Positions 1 to 5,876 are shown, counted from the first letter of the stretch. The stretch is DNA of 11,368 bases from Acidobacteriota bacterium (GCA_003650445.1 QMQE01000068.1:1-11368); one strand, 5' to 3'. Translations and numbers: made by a program. The notes: generated by a model not told the origin, from the sequence alone.

Positions 1-2
1 AC

Positions 3-119
3 ACGGGCGAATGGGGGCCTGGACATTATAAATGGGTAACCAAAGGGTTCATTCCCCTCTTCTGGCAACGATTCTCAATGAGCTATCTGGGTTTTCTGGG
101 GGGATTTTCCGGTCGGTGA
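3..119 (+). CDS. Possible C-terminal end of an upstream gene (partial)
   Basis: Frame 3 is open from the window edge to a TGA at 117-119, giving about 38 residues rich in Trp, Phe, Tyr and Gly and ending FSGR. The other two + frames stop earlier, at 29-31 and 37-39. The aromatic, basic character would suit the tail of a membrane or membrane-associated protein, but I recognise no family. The piece is too short to prove coding. The only support is the open frame and a plausible amino-acid mix. Confidence 0.33.
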   Translation, partial: TGEWGPGHYKWVTKGFIPLFWQRFSMSYLGFLGGFSGR

Positions 120-196
120 TGCTTTGTTATACTTATAAACACTGGAAGTATGTAAAAAAAGAGCAACTTTGTTTTGCTGATAAAAGATGTGCAGGT

Positions 197-218
197 CGGC
201 CTTTTTGGCCGGGGGGAG
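197..218 (+). promoter_or_regulatory. Small hairpin abutting the ribosome binding site of the 228 gene
   Basis: CGGCC (197-201) and GGCCG (207-211) form a 5-bp stem with a TTTTT loop. The purine-rich Shine-Dalgarno stretch GGGGGAG (212-218) follows at once, nine bases before the ATG at 228. The ribosome site itself decides the start at 228. The stem sits just outside it and could modulate loading, or could be chance. Confidence 0.3.
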
Positions 219-227
219 TGGATTAAT

Positions 228-695
228 ATGACAAGGGAAGAGCGGTTTTTTTGGACTTTACTGTTGATTATTATGCTGGTGAGCTATGGATTCGCGATTT
301 TACAGATTTTCGCAGCTGTGGGGTTCAGCCCCGGGCAGATTATGACCCATTACCGGGGCAATGAGGCGGAGATGCTTTCCGGTATGGCATTCAAGGACCT
401 TGCCCGTCTTTCCCATATTCATGCTTCGGGGATGAGCCTGCTGTTTATTCCCGCAGCCTTTATCCTGGCCCGGTATGTGGGGATAAAGCCCCGATGGAAG
501 CGGGTGCTGCTCCTTGCGGGTTTTGGCGGAATTTTGCTGGACATTGCCTCCTGGTGGGGCCTTGTGTATCTTGGTGCCGCGGCACTTCCGCTGCTCTTTG
601 CCGCCGGTGCCCTGTTCGGCCTTGGAATGGCCGGGGCGTCCCTGCTGGCGCTGAAATGGATGTGGTTTACGGAAAAAGGAAAGATGGTGGCGTAA
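228..695 (+). CDS. Four-helix integral membrane protein with HIHxxGM motif, unknown function
   Basis: This is a 155-residue protein. The ATG at 228 is chosen over an in-frame ATG at 174 because GGGGGAG lies nine bases upstream and because the protein then begins with a short polar stretch before the first helix. Four hydrophobic segments are visible at about residues 7-33, 64-85, 90-116 and 118-147. His63 and His65 lie in the motif LSHIHASGM at the start of helix 2, with His41 in the loop before it. Small four-helix membrane proteins with a helix-initial HxH are known near respiratory and metal genes in several Gram-negative groups, and paired His in such a place can bind haem or metal. That role is inference here. 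The gene has its own terminator downstream (746-797), so it is probably not co-transcribed with the metal genes that follow. Confidence 0.8.
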   Translation: MTREERFFWTLLLIIMLVSYGFAILQIFAAVGFSPGQIMTHYRGNEAEMLSGMAFKDLARLSHIHASGMSLLFIPAAFILARYVGIKPRWKRVLLLAGFGGILLDIASWWGLVYLGAAALPLLFAAGALFGLGMAGASLLALKWMWFTEKGKMVA

Positions 696-745
696 TGGTC
701 CGCCATGTTACCCCTGTCATGTCTTCGATGAAAAAGCATTGCAAG

Positions 746-797
746 CGGTCAGATACTGGCGGGTGTGGCCCCAGTTTCTGACCGGTATTTCTTTTTT
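746..797 (+). terminator. Rho-independent terminator after the 228-695 gene
   Basis: CGGTCAGA (746-753) pairs with TCTGACCG (777-784). After one T-T mismatch, ACTGG (755-759) pairs with CCAGT (771-775), enclosing an 11-base loop. The stem is followed by TATTTCTTTTTT (786-797), a clear U-tract. It ends the membrane-protein transcript and insulates the sigma-54 promoter further down. The dyad also lies about 80-115 bases upstream of that promoter, where an enhancer-binding activator could sit, so a second role is possible. Confidence 0.75.
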
Positions 798-859
798 GAA
801 GAAGTGGCGGAATCCTGGTATCATTAAGAAAATAAATAACAAAACACCTTATAACTCCC

Positions 860-876
860 TTGGCACAGTTCTTGCT
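860..876 (+). promoter_or_regulatory. Sigma-54 (RpoN) -24/-12 promoter
   Basis: The sequence TTGGCACAGTTCTTGCT carries the -24 element TTGGCAC and the -12 element TTGCT. GG (862-863) and GC (874-875) are separated by exactly ten bases, the obligatory sigma-54 spacing. It differs from the TGGCACG-N4-TTGCW consensus only in the G after CAC, which is A here. Predicted transcription start is near 887, leaving a leader of about 36 bases before the ATG at 923. It faces the 923 gene and lies in the largest non-coding gap (696-922). Sigma-54 promoters need an AAA+ enhancer-binding activator; none is encoded in the window. Confidence 0.8.
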
Positions 877-922
877 CTATTAAGTGGTGTCTGAAATTTT
901 TATGATCCGGGAGGAAAGGAAA

Positions 923-1465
923 ATGAAACGAATCGCAATGGTTTTTACTGTAATCTTCATGTTGGCACCGCTGATGGCCCATGATGGAACTCAGATGAAG
1001 AAACTGAATGAGGTGTTGAAACTTCGAAACGGGCAAAATGTGGAGTTTCAGGAGTTAAAGCTGCCGATGATGGCCAAGTATGTTCAGAAGCTGAAAAGAG
1101 CGAAGAATGGAGACCTGTCCTTTTTCCTGTTTTCGGCGAAGGGAGACTGGGGCCCTTTCAGCGGCCTGATTACATTGAAGGCCGACACCATCGTGGCGGT
1201 GGATATTCTGTCTTTCACACGGCATGATTCGGATGCGTTTACAAAATCGGTATTTCTGGGCCAGTTTACCGGTCTGAAGATGATGGCATTCCACAACAAG
1301 GAATTTAAAGCCGTACCCGGTGAGCCCCTCAATCTGAAGGCGCTGAAGGAGGCTCTCATGCTGTCGTTTCACGACGGAATGGGCATGATGATGAATCAGA
1401 AAGACAGTTCCGGTGGCGGCATGAAAGGGATGATGATCCACGGAATGATGCAGAATAATCAGTAA
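923..1465 (+). CDS. Secreted protein with degenerate FMN-binding-like domain and Met-rich tail
   Basis: This is a 180-residue protein. The ATG at 923 is preferred over an in-frame ATG at 884 because GGAGG (910-914) is ideally spaced and a signal peptide then starts at residue 1. The signal is KR, a hydrophobic core, then PLMA with likely cleavage before His20. Residues 74-118 resemble the FMN_bind fold of RnfG/NosR-type proteins: a W-GP-x-SG-x-I strand, a D-x-IVAVDIL strand, then FLGQFTGL where the family has FLxQFxG. The usual SGAT flavinylation motif is absent; residues 135-145 (PLNLKALKEAL) occupy its place, so covalent FMN is unlikely. Residues 150-180 hold nine Met plus His and Gly, typical of Cu+/Ag+ binding tails. 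Transcription is probably sigma-54 dependent. Fold assignment is by eye; metal binding is inference. Confidence 0.82.
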   Translation: MKRIAMVFTVIFMLAPLMAHDGTQMKKLNEVLKLRNGQNVEFQELKLPMMAKYVQKLKRAKNGDLSFFLFSAKGDWGPFSGLITLKADTIVAVDILSFTRHDSDAFTKSVFLGQFTGLKMMAFHNKEFKAVPGEPLNLKALKEALMLSFHDGMGMMMNQKDSSGGGMKGMMIHGMMQNNQ

Positions 1466-1509
1466 GCTGTGCATGGGAGAGGGGTGTGCCTCACCCCTCT
1501 CCCATCAGC
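1466..1509 (+). terminator. Long intercistronic hairpin after the 923 gene (terminator or attenuator, no U-tract)
   Basis: A perfect 14-bp inverted repeat, ATGGGAGAGGGGTG (1473-1486) and CACCCCTCTCCCAT (1492-1505), has a 5-base loop. GCTG (1466-1469) can further pair with CAGC (1506-1509) across a three-base bulge. It begins directly after the stop codon at 1465. No T-run follows, so it is not a textbook terminator. It could slow or stop polymerase, or protect the upstream message from 3' decay. Confidence 0.6.
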
Positions 1510-1588
1510 GGAGAACGGGCGAGAACCAAATGAATTGTGAGGTCCGGGCCGACACAGGCAATAAACGGACTTTGGAAGGGAGGAAGCA

Positions 1589-4000
1589 ATGAATCGACAT
1601 TCAACCTGCAATAGCTGCAATGACCATGTTCACGGTAAAGCGAAACCGGCTGTGATTAAAGACCCGGTCTGCAAGATGACGGTGGATCCGAAAAAGACGG
1701 CACACCAGCTGTCCTATAACGGACAGGATTATTTCTTTTGCAGTGCTTCCTGCCAGAAAAAATTCCAGGATGATCCGGCAAAATATGCAGGTGAAGGAGC
1801 TTCCGCTTCCCATTCTTCTCCCGCTCCAACCTCTTCCGGTTCTCATACGCCCACTCACACTCACACTCGCACTCGCACTTCTGAAAAGTGGACCTGCCCC
1901 ATGCACCCGGAGATTCTAAAAGATGAACCGGGAAGTTGCCCCATCTGCGGCATGGCGCTGGAAGCCGTTACGCCTTCCGCGGAGGCGCCGGAGAGTGAAG
2001 AGCTGGCAATGATGACCCGGCGGTTCTGGTTTTCCGTTGTATTGACGATTCCACTGGTATTGATTGCAATGGGGGATTTGCTTCCCGGTCAACCGATGTC
2101 AAAACTGTTTTCACCGCTTGTCCGGACCTGGATTGAACTGATTCTTGCCACCCCAGTGGCGATCTGGGCGGCATGGCCTTTTTATCAGCGGGCAATCGCC
2201 TCTTTAAAAGGATTTAATCTGAATATGTTCACCCTCATCGGCTTGGGTGTATCTGTGGCGTATGGATACAGCCTGATTGCCGCCCTGTTTCCAGAACTGT
2301 TTCCGGCCGCGTTTCGCGGTGAAGGCGGGCAGGTGTCTGTTTATTTTGAAGCTGCCGCTGTGATTGTGACCTTGATTCTGTTGGGGCAGGTGCTGGAAAT
2401 CAGGGCCCGAACCCGGACAGGAGAGGCAATCCGCGCGCTTCTCGGCCTCGCGCCGAAAACAGCCCGGATTGTTCGCGATGATGGAACGGAAGAAGACATT
2501 CCGCTGGAAAACGTGCAGCCCGGCGACCGCCTCCGGGTCCGCCCAGGTGAAAAAGTTCCGGTGGACGGAGAAGTGCTGGAGGGAGAGAGCTCGGTGGATG
2601 AAGCTATGATTACCGGTGAACCGCTCCCTGTGTTGAAAAAGACGGGCGATGCAGTTGTCGGCGGGACCGTAAATGGCAATGGGTCATTGATTATGCAGGC
2701 AAAGAAGGTTGGCGCGGATACACTGCTTTCCCGGATTGTTGCCATGGTGTCTGAAGCCCAGCGGAGCCGGGCACCGATCCAGAAACTTGCGGATACTGTT
2801 GCCGGCTGGTTTGTCCCGGCTGTGGTGCTGATTTCCATCGTAACGTTCGGGATTTGGGCAAGTTTCGGGCCGAACCCGAAAATGGCACACGCTTTGGTAA
2901 ACGCCGTGGCAGTTCTCATCATCGCGTGCCCGTGTGCGCTTGGCCTGGCGACGCCCATGTCCATCATGGTTGCCACCGGACGGGGCGCGACAATGGGGGT
3001 TTTGTTCAAAAACGCAGAAGCGATTGAACTGATGTACAAAGTAGATACTGTTGTGGTGGACAAAACCGGAACTCTCACGGAAGGAAAGCCGGTGGTGACT
3101 GAGATTGTTCCTGTCGGCGAACGGACAGAGAATGAAATACTTGCCATTGCGGCCGCCCTTGAAGCCGGAAGCGAGCATCCCCTCGCAGACGCAATTGTGA
3201 AAAAAGCCGGTGAAGCAGGTGTGAGCAGTCAGTCGGTAACGGGTTTTGAAGCCATACCGGGCCACGGTGTCTCAGGAAAAATCAAAAATGAAACCGTGGC
3301 ATTGGGAAATGAGCGCATGATGGAGCAGCAGAATGTGGCATTGTCCCCTTATCTCGAAAAGGCTGGGAATATGCGAAAAAACGGCTGGACAGTTGTTTTT
3401 GTCGCGGTTGGAAGCAAACTTGCGGGGCTGATCGGCATCGGAGACCCCATTAAGGAAACCTCACAGGAAGCTGTTCGCCTGCTGCATAAAGAAGGTGTAC
3501 GGATTGTTATGCTGACCGGTGACAATGAGCAGACGGCGAGGGCAGTGGGTGACAAACTCGGGTTGGACGACATTGTGGCGGGTGTACTGCCGGATCAGAA
3601 AGCGGATGTGGTGAAGAAGCTGAAGGCTGAAGGCCATATCGTGGCCATGGCCGGTGATGGTATCAACGATGCCCCGGCACTGGCATTGGCTGATGTGGGA
3701 ATCGCGATGGGAACCGGTACGGACGTGGCGATGGAAAGTGCCCACGTGACCCTGGTAAAGGGCGACCTGACCGGCATTGTCCGGGCACGGAAACTGAGTC
3801 GTGCAACGATGCGGAACATTAAACAGAATCTGCTTTTTGCATTCGGGTATAATTCTCTTGGCGTGCCGGTAGCGGCGGGGATACTTTATCCTTTTTTCGG
3901 AATTTTACTCAGCCCGATTATTGCAGCCGCAGCCATGAGCTTTTCATCCGTTTCCGTTGTGGCCAACGCGCTGCGTTTGAGAAGGGCAGTACTGAGATAA
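1589..4000 (+). CDS. copA: Cu+-exporting P1B-type ATPase with N-terminal YHS and heavy-metal-binding domains
   Basis: This 803-residue pump moves Cu+ (or Ag+) out of the cytoplasm, driven by ATP. Domains in order: YHS at about 25-68 (Cys28, Cys51, Cys55); a His/Thr/Arg linker at 85-97; a heavy-metal-binding domain at 101-125 (WTCPMHPE..., CPICGM, with Cys103, His106, Cys117, Cys120); then the membrane and catalytic core. Catalytic and transport motifs are CPC 447-449, phosphorylated DKTGT 491-495, TGE 342-344, SEHP 528-531, TGDN 643-646 and GDGIND 689-694. Tyr754-Asn755 in helix 7 and Met783 with Ser786-Ser787 in helix 8 match the Cu+ (P1B-1) site. The usual N-terminal HMA domain with CxxC is missing, replaced by the YHS and heavy-metal-binding domains. 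Start ATG 1589 has GGAGG at 1579-1583. All catalytic motifs are intact. Confidence 0.97.
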   Translation: MNRHSTCNSCNDHVHGKAKPAVIKDPVCKMTVDPKKTAHQLSYNGQDYFFCSASCQKKFQDDPAKYAGEGASASHSSPAPTSSGSHTPTHTHTRTRTSEKWTCPMHPEILKDEPGSCPICGMALEAVTPSAEAPESEELAMMTRRFWFSVVLTIPLVLIAMGDLLPGQPMSKLFSPLVRTWIELILATPVAIWAAWPFYQRAIASLKGFNLNMFTLIGLGVSVAYGYSLIAALFPELFPAAFRGEGGQVSVYFEAAAVIVTLILLGQVLEIRARTRTGEAIRALLGLAPKTARIVRDDGTEEDIPLENVQPGDRLRVRPGEKVPVDGEVLEGESSVDEAMITGEPLPVLKKTGDAVVGGTVNGNGSLIMQAKKVGADTLLSRIVAMVSEAQRSRAPIQKLADTVAGWFVPAVVLISIVTFGIWASFGPNPKMAHALVNAVAVLIIACPCALGLATPMSIMVATGRGATMGVLFKNAEAIELMYKVDTVVVDKTGTLTEGKPVVTEIVPVGERTENEILAIAAALEAGSEHPLADAIVKKAGEAGVSSQSVTGFEAIPGHGVSGKIKNETVALGNERMMEQQNVALSPYLEKAGNMRKNGWTVVFVAVGSKLAGLIGIGDPIKETSQEAVRLLHKEGVRIVMLTGDNEQTARAVGDKLGLDDIVAGVLPDQKADVVKKLKAEGHIVAMAGDGINDAPALALADVGIAMGTGTDVAMESAHVTLVKGDLTGIVRARKLSRATMRNIKQNLLFAFGYNSLGVPVAAGILYPFFGILLSPIIAAAAMSFSSVSVVANALRLRRAVLR
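1853..1879 (+). repeat. In-frame hexamer repeat coding a His/Arg-Thr linker
   Basis: About 4.5 copies of the six-base unit ACTCAC/ACTCGC lie inside the ATPase gene and encode alternating Thr-His then Thr-Arg (residues 89-97). The two later copies differ by a single A-to-G change that turns His into Arg. The unit is a multiple of three, so slippage would change linker length without breaking the frame. Confidence 0.75.
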
Positions 4001-4051
4001 TCGGTAGTTCTGATTGGTTAACGGAAACAAACAATTACAGGAGATGACAAA

Positions 4052-4270
4052 ATGATGGGACATGGATTTTTTGGCGGCATGTGGCTGTGGCCGTTACTGT
4101 TTATTGCGGCAATCATCGCCTGCGGGGTGATGGTCGGCGGCTGGGGCCGCTGGCAGAGATCATTTTCTCAGGGAACCCGAAGCGATGCCGTTGAGATTCT
4201 GCGGACGTGATATGCGGCGGGGGAGATTATAAAGGAAGAGTTTGAACAGATGAAGAGGGATTTGCAATAG
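4052..4270 (+). pseudogene. SHOCT-domain small membrane protein interrupted by an in-frame TGA
   Basis: AGGAG (4039-4043) precedes ATG 4052. The frame encodes MMGHGFFGG..., a transmembrane helix (about residues 11-31, LWPLLFIAAIIACG), then DAVEILRT and a TGA at 4208-4210. The same frame continues after the TGA with YAAGEIIKEEFEQMKRDL and a TAG at 4268-4270. Read through, this is a canonical SHOCT domain (DAxEILrxRYAxGEIxkEEFexMKxDL); the TGA stands where the family has Arg, consistent with a CGA-to-TGA transition. The truncated 52-residue product keeps the membrane helix but loses most of SHOCT. Small SHOCT membrane proteins are common next to copper ATPases. It starts 51 bases after the ATPase gene, presumably in the same transcript. 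Alternatives are a sequencing error or stop-codon read-through. Confidence 0.85.
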
Positions 4271-4290
4271 AATCGGATAAACCTCTATAA

Positions 4291-4308
4291 CGGTGACACC
4301 CGTCACTG
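4291..4308 (+). promoter_or_regulatory. Dyad overlapping the -35 element (candidate operator or hairpin)
   Basis: CGGTGAC (4291-4297) and GTCACTG (4302-4308) form a dyad with loop ACCC and one G-T wobble. It touches the first two bases of the -35 hexamer at 4307. A bound repressor or activator here would control the promoter. The TGAC...GTCA half-sites recall those bound by CusR-type response regulators, but the spacing is shorter (4 rather than 6), so the regulator cannot be named. It might instead be an RNA hairpin ending the ATPase transcript, though no T-run follows. Confidence 0.45.
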
Positions 4309-4334
4309 GACAGAACAGAAATAAAATCTATAAT
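4307..4334 (+). promoter_or_regulatory. Sigma-70-type promoter
   Basis: The -35 hexamer TGGACA (4307-4312, 5 of 6 to TTGACA) and the perfect -10 hexamer TATAAT (4329-4334) are 16 bases apart. The surrounding stretch is notably A/T-rich compared with the rest of the window. The expected start is near 4341, about 33 bases before the ATG at 4374. It probably drives the group of secreted proteins beginning there. Confidence 0.65.
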
Positions 4335-4373
4335 AATATCGTTATAAACTGATGATTCGCAGGGAGAATGAAC

Positions 4374-4817
4374 ATGAGAGCAACAAAAGGAACCCGAAAA
4401 AGAGCAAACCTGATGGTTTTATTGGTGGTTGTTGTAATAACAATGGCAATAAGTCTCCAGGGTGCTGCACTCTGCGTGGGTGCTGACGGTTCTGTCGCCA
4501 TGTTCGCTTCCGGCAGCGAATGTCATTGTGCCATGCATGAGCATGGCGGGATAGTCTGTTCCCATACCCATAGGGAAACCACGGTGCGGGGTTTCGGGTG
4601 CGGTTGTACCGACTTCAGCTTTCAGTTGAGTCCGGCTGTGATTGATTCCGGTTCCCGCGCGGCAGTTAAGACAATTGCCGCCGGCAGCGGTTCCGGTACT
4701 GTGCCGGGCTTGATGCAGACAGCATTAGCAGTCCCGATTGCTCCGGGTATTCCGGGCTTCATTTCCGGGGAGAATCCAATTCTCCTTCATCTGCAATACA
4801 CAGTTTTGCTGATTTGA
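4374..4817 (+). CDS. Small exported Cys/His-rich protein, family shared with the 6346 gene
   Basis: This is a 147-residue protein. AGGGAG (4361-4366) is seven bases from ATG 4374 but only one base from the in-frame ATG 4368, so 4374 is the better start. A basic N-terminus (RATKGTRKR) and a hydrophobic run (about 13-33) form a signal peptide or anchor. The exported part carries Cys34 in ALCVGADGSVAM, Cys50-His-Cys52, then His55, His57, Cys62, His64 and His66, and finally GCGCTDF with Cys76 and Cys78. The middle is Gly/Ser/Ala/Pro-rich and the C-terminus is hydrophobic (TVLLI). The Cys/His density suggests metal or redox chemistry in the periplasm; this is inference. It is related to the 6346-6792 product, sharing ALCV...A, a Cys-Thr-Asp-(Phe/Ile) motif and an L....LxI terminus. 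I do not know a named family for it. Confidence 0.8.
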   Translation: MRATKGTRKRANLMVLLVVVVITMAISLQGAALCVGADGSVAMFASGSECHCAMHEHGGIVCSHTHRETTVRGFGCGCTDFSFQLSPAVIDSGSRAAVKTIAAGSGSGTVPGLMQTALAVPIAPGIPGFISGENPILLHLQYTVLLI

Positions 4818-4825
4818 GTTTTTCT

Positions 4826-4842
4826 GCCGGTACGAAACCGGC
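4826..4842 (+). other. Intercistronic hairpin after the 4374 gene
   Basis: GCCGGT (4826-4831) and ACCGGC (4837-4842) form a perfect 6-bp stem with a 5-base loop, eight bases after the TGA at 4815-4817. A T-run lies before rather than after the stem on this strand, so termination would be weak. A role in transcript processing or stability is possible. Confidence 0.5.
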
Positions 4843-4919
4843 CCGCTTTGGAAATCCAGTGAACAAATTTATCAACAAAATCCCTATCGGGACAAACTGC
4901 ACACATTTGGAGGTGTGAA

Positions 4920-5810
4920 ATGAAAAGACTGACAATGATATTCACAATGGCAATGATGGTACTGACGGTAACTGTGGGAACATTTGCCCACGGTGATGGT
5001 ATGGGAACCGGCACGCACATGAACCAGGACGGAATGGAAATGGAACACAACATGGTGCTACCCCACATCGTACTGGGTGGCGGCTATGAGACCGAGCTGG
5101 TGTTCATGAATCCGGGTTCCGGCCAGGAAGTCAGCGGTACCCTGTATTTTTATGGCCAGGACGGTTCCCCTCTCAACGTGATGTACAACGAGGCGTTCCA
5201 GACCTCCATCGATTTTACTGTGCCGCAGTCCGGCTACATGTCTTTGAAGCTGGGTAACCCGGAAGACGAAGAACAAATTGCGTGGGCGGTGTTCATCAAC
5301 TCCGGCGACCAGCCCGATGCGGAGGATTCCGACATGTACATGGGCGATCATCTGTTTGCCAGCATATTTTACAAACGTTTTGATACAAGTGTGGACCGCA
5401 TGGCTACCCAGGTAGGCGTGATGGGAATGCGCTTCATGTCCGGCATGGGCATGGGCTATGGCATGATGGTAAGAAACGATGATCATAATATTACCGGGTT
5501 TGCCATCGTCAACATCTCCGACGCGGAACTGACCACAACACTGACATTGAAAAATCCCGATGGCACCACATTTGCGGAAAAGAACCTCACCCTTCCTGCG
5601 GGAAACCAGATGGTGGATATTCTCTCCAACTTCTTCACCGGAACAGCCGATATCTCCACTTTCGAAGGCACTATGGAAATCCGCAGTGAACAGGAAGGAA
5701 TGGTACCGCTGGGCCTGATCAACACAGATGGCATTCAGACCGCCATCCCCATGGTCATGATTCCGGATTCCTACGACCACAGTGGCAACATGGGCGGCGG
5801 AATGATGTAA
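4920..5810 (+). CDS. Secreted Met/His-rich protein with two beta-sandwich repeats, candidate periplasmic copper binder
   Basis: This is a 296-residue protein. GGAGG (4909-4913) fixes ATG 4920. The signal peptide runs KRL, hydrophobic core, GTFA, with likely cleavage before His24. Residues 24-45 are rich in His and Met (HGDGMG, THMNQDGMEMEHNM). Two related modules follow. The first, about 47-150, opens LPHIVLGGGYETELVFMNPG and contains GTLYFYGQDGSPL. The second, about 180-283, contains ITGFAIVNIS, LTLKNPDGTTF and LTLPAGNQ. This pattern occurs in uncharacterised secreted beta-sandwich repeats of several Gram-negative phyla. The linker at 161-183 has eight Met (MGMRFMSGMGMGYGMM), and the C-terminus is GGGMM. 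No catalytic motif is visible. Met clusters suit Cu+/Ag+; periplasmic buffering or hand-over to the efflux system is inference from this and the context. Confidence 0.85.
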   Translation: MKRLTMIFTMAMMVLTVTVGTFAHGDGMGTGTHMNQDGMEMEHNMVLPHIVLGGGYETELVFMNPGSGQEVSGTLYFYGQDGSPLNVMYNEAFQTSIDFTVPQSGYMSLKLGNPEDEEQIAWAVFINSGDQPDAEDSDMYMGDHLFASIFYKRFDTSVDRMATQVGVMGMRFMSGMGMGYGMMVRNDDHNITGFAIVNISDAELTTTLTLKNPDGTTFAEKNLTLPAGNQMVDILSNFFTGTADISTFEGTMEIRSEQEGMVPLGLINTDGIQTAIPMVMIPDSYDHSGNMGGGMM

Positions 5811-5814
5811 ACTG

Positions 5815-5834
5815 AATCCGGTATCCGCCGGATT
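5815..5834 (+). other. First intercistronic hairpin after the Met-rich gene
   Basis: AATCCGG (5815-5821) and CCGGATT (5828-5834) make a perfect 7-bp stem with a 6-base loop, beginning four bases after the stop. No U-tract follows. With the next hairpin it forms a tandem pair, which often protects the 3' end of an abundant message. Confidence 0.5.
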
Positions 5835-5848
5835 GAAAGAGAGGCATG

Positions 5849-5876
5849 GAGCCGGGGTGGGGGACCACTCCGGCTC
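5849..5876 (+). other. Second, stronger intercistronic hairpin before the DUF302 gene
   Basis: GAGCCGGGGTGG (5849-5860) pairs with CCACTCCGGCTC (5865-5876) over 12 bp with one G-T wobble and a GGGA tetraloop. It is very G/C-rich but lacks a following T-run. Probable roles are partial termination or RNA stabilisation, which would lower DUF302 and downstream expression relative to the Met-rich protein. Confidence 0.6.

Noticed and set aside
105..133. Possible sigma-70 promoter (TTTTCC ... TATACT) for the 228 gene
   Set aside because: The -10 is reasonable, but the -35 matches poorly and several equally weak alternatives exist nearby.
32..226. 64-codon + frame upstream of the membrane protein
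   Set aside because: It has no ribosome site and an implausible composition, and it competes with the more protein-like frame ending at 119.
1535..1565. TTGTGA-N19-AATAAA as a MerR/CueR-type promoter before the ATPase
   Set aside because: The 19-base spacing is suggestive, but both hexamers are weak and the spacer has no dyad like a CueR or other MerR operator.
2341..3147. 268-codon open frame on the minus strand
   Set aside because: It lies entirely within the copper ATPase gene, whose motifs are unbroken. Its Ser/Thr/Pro-rich translation shows no domain, as expected for an antisense shadow.
4208..4210. TGA in the SHOCT gene as selenocysteine
   Set aside because: The replaced residue in the family is Arg rather than Cys, SHOCT has no redox role, and I see no strong stem-loop just after the TGA.
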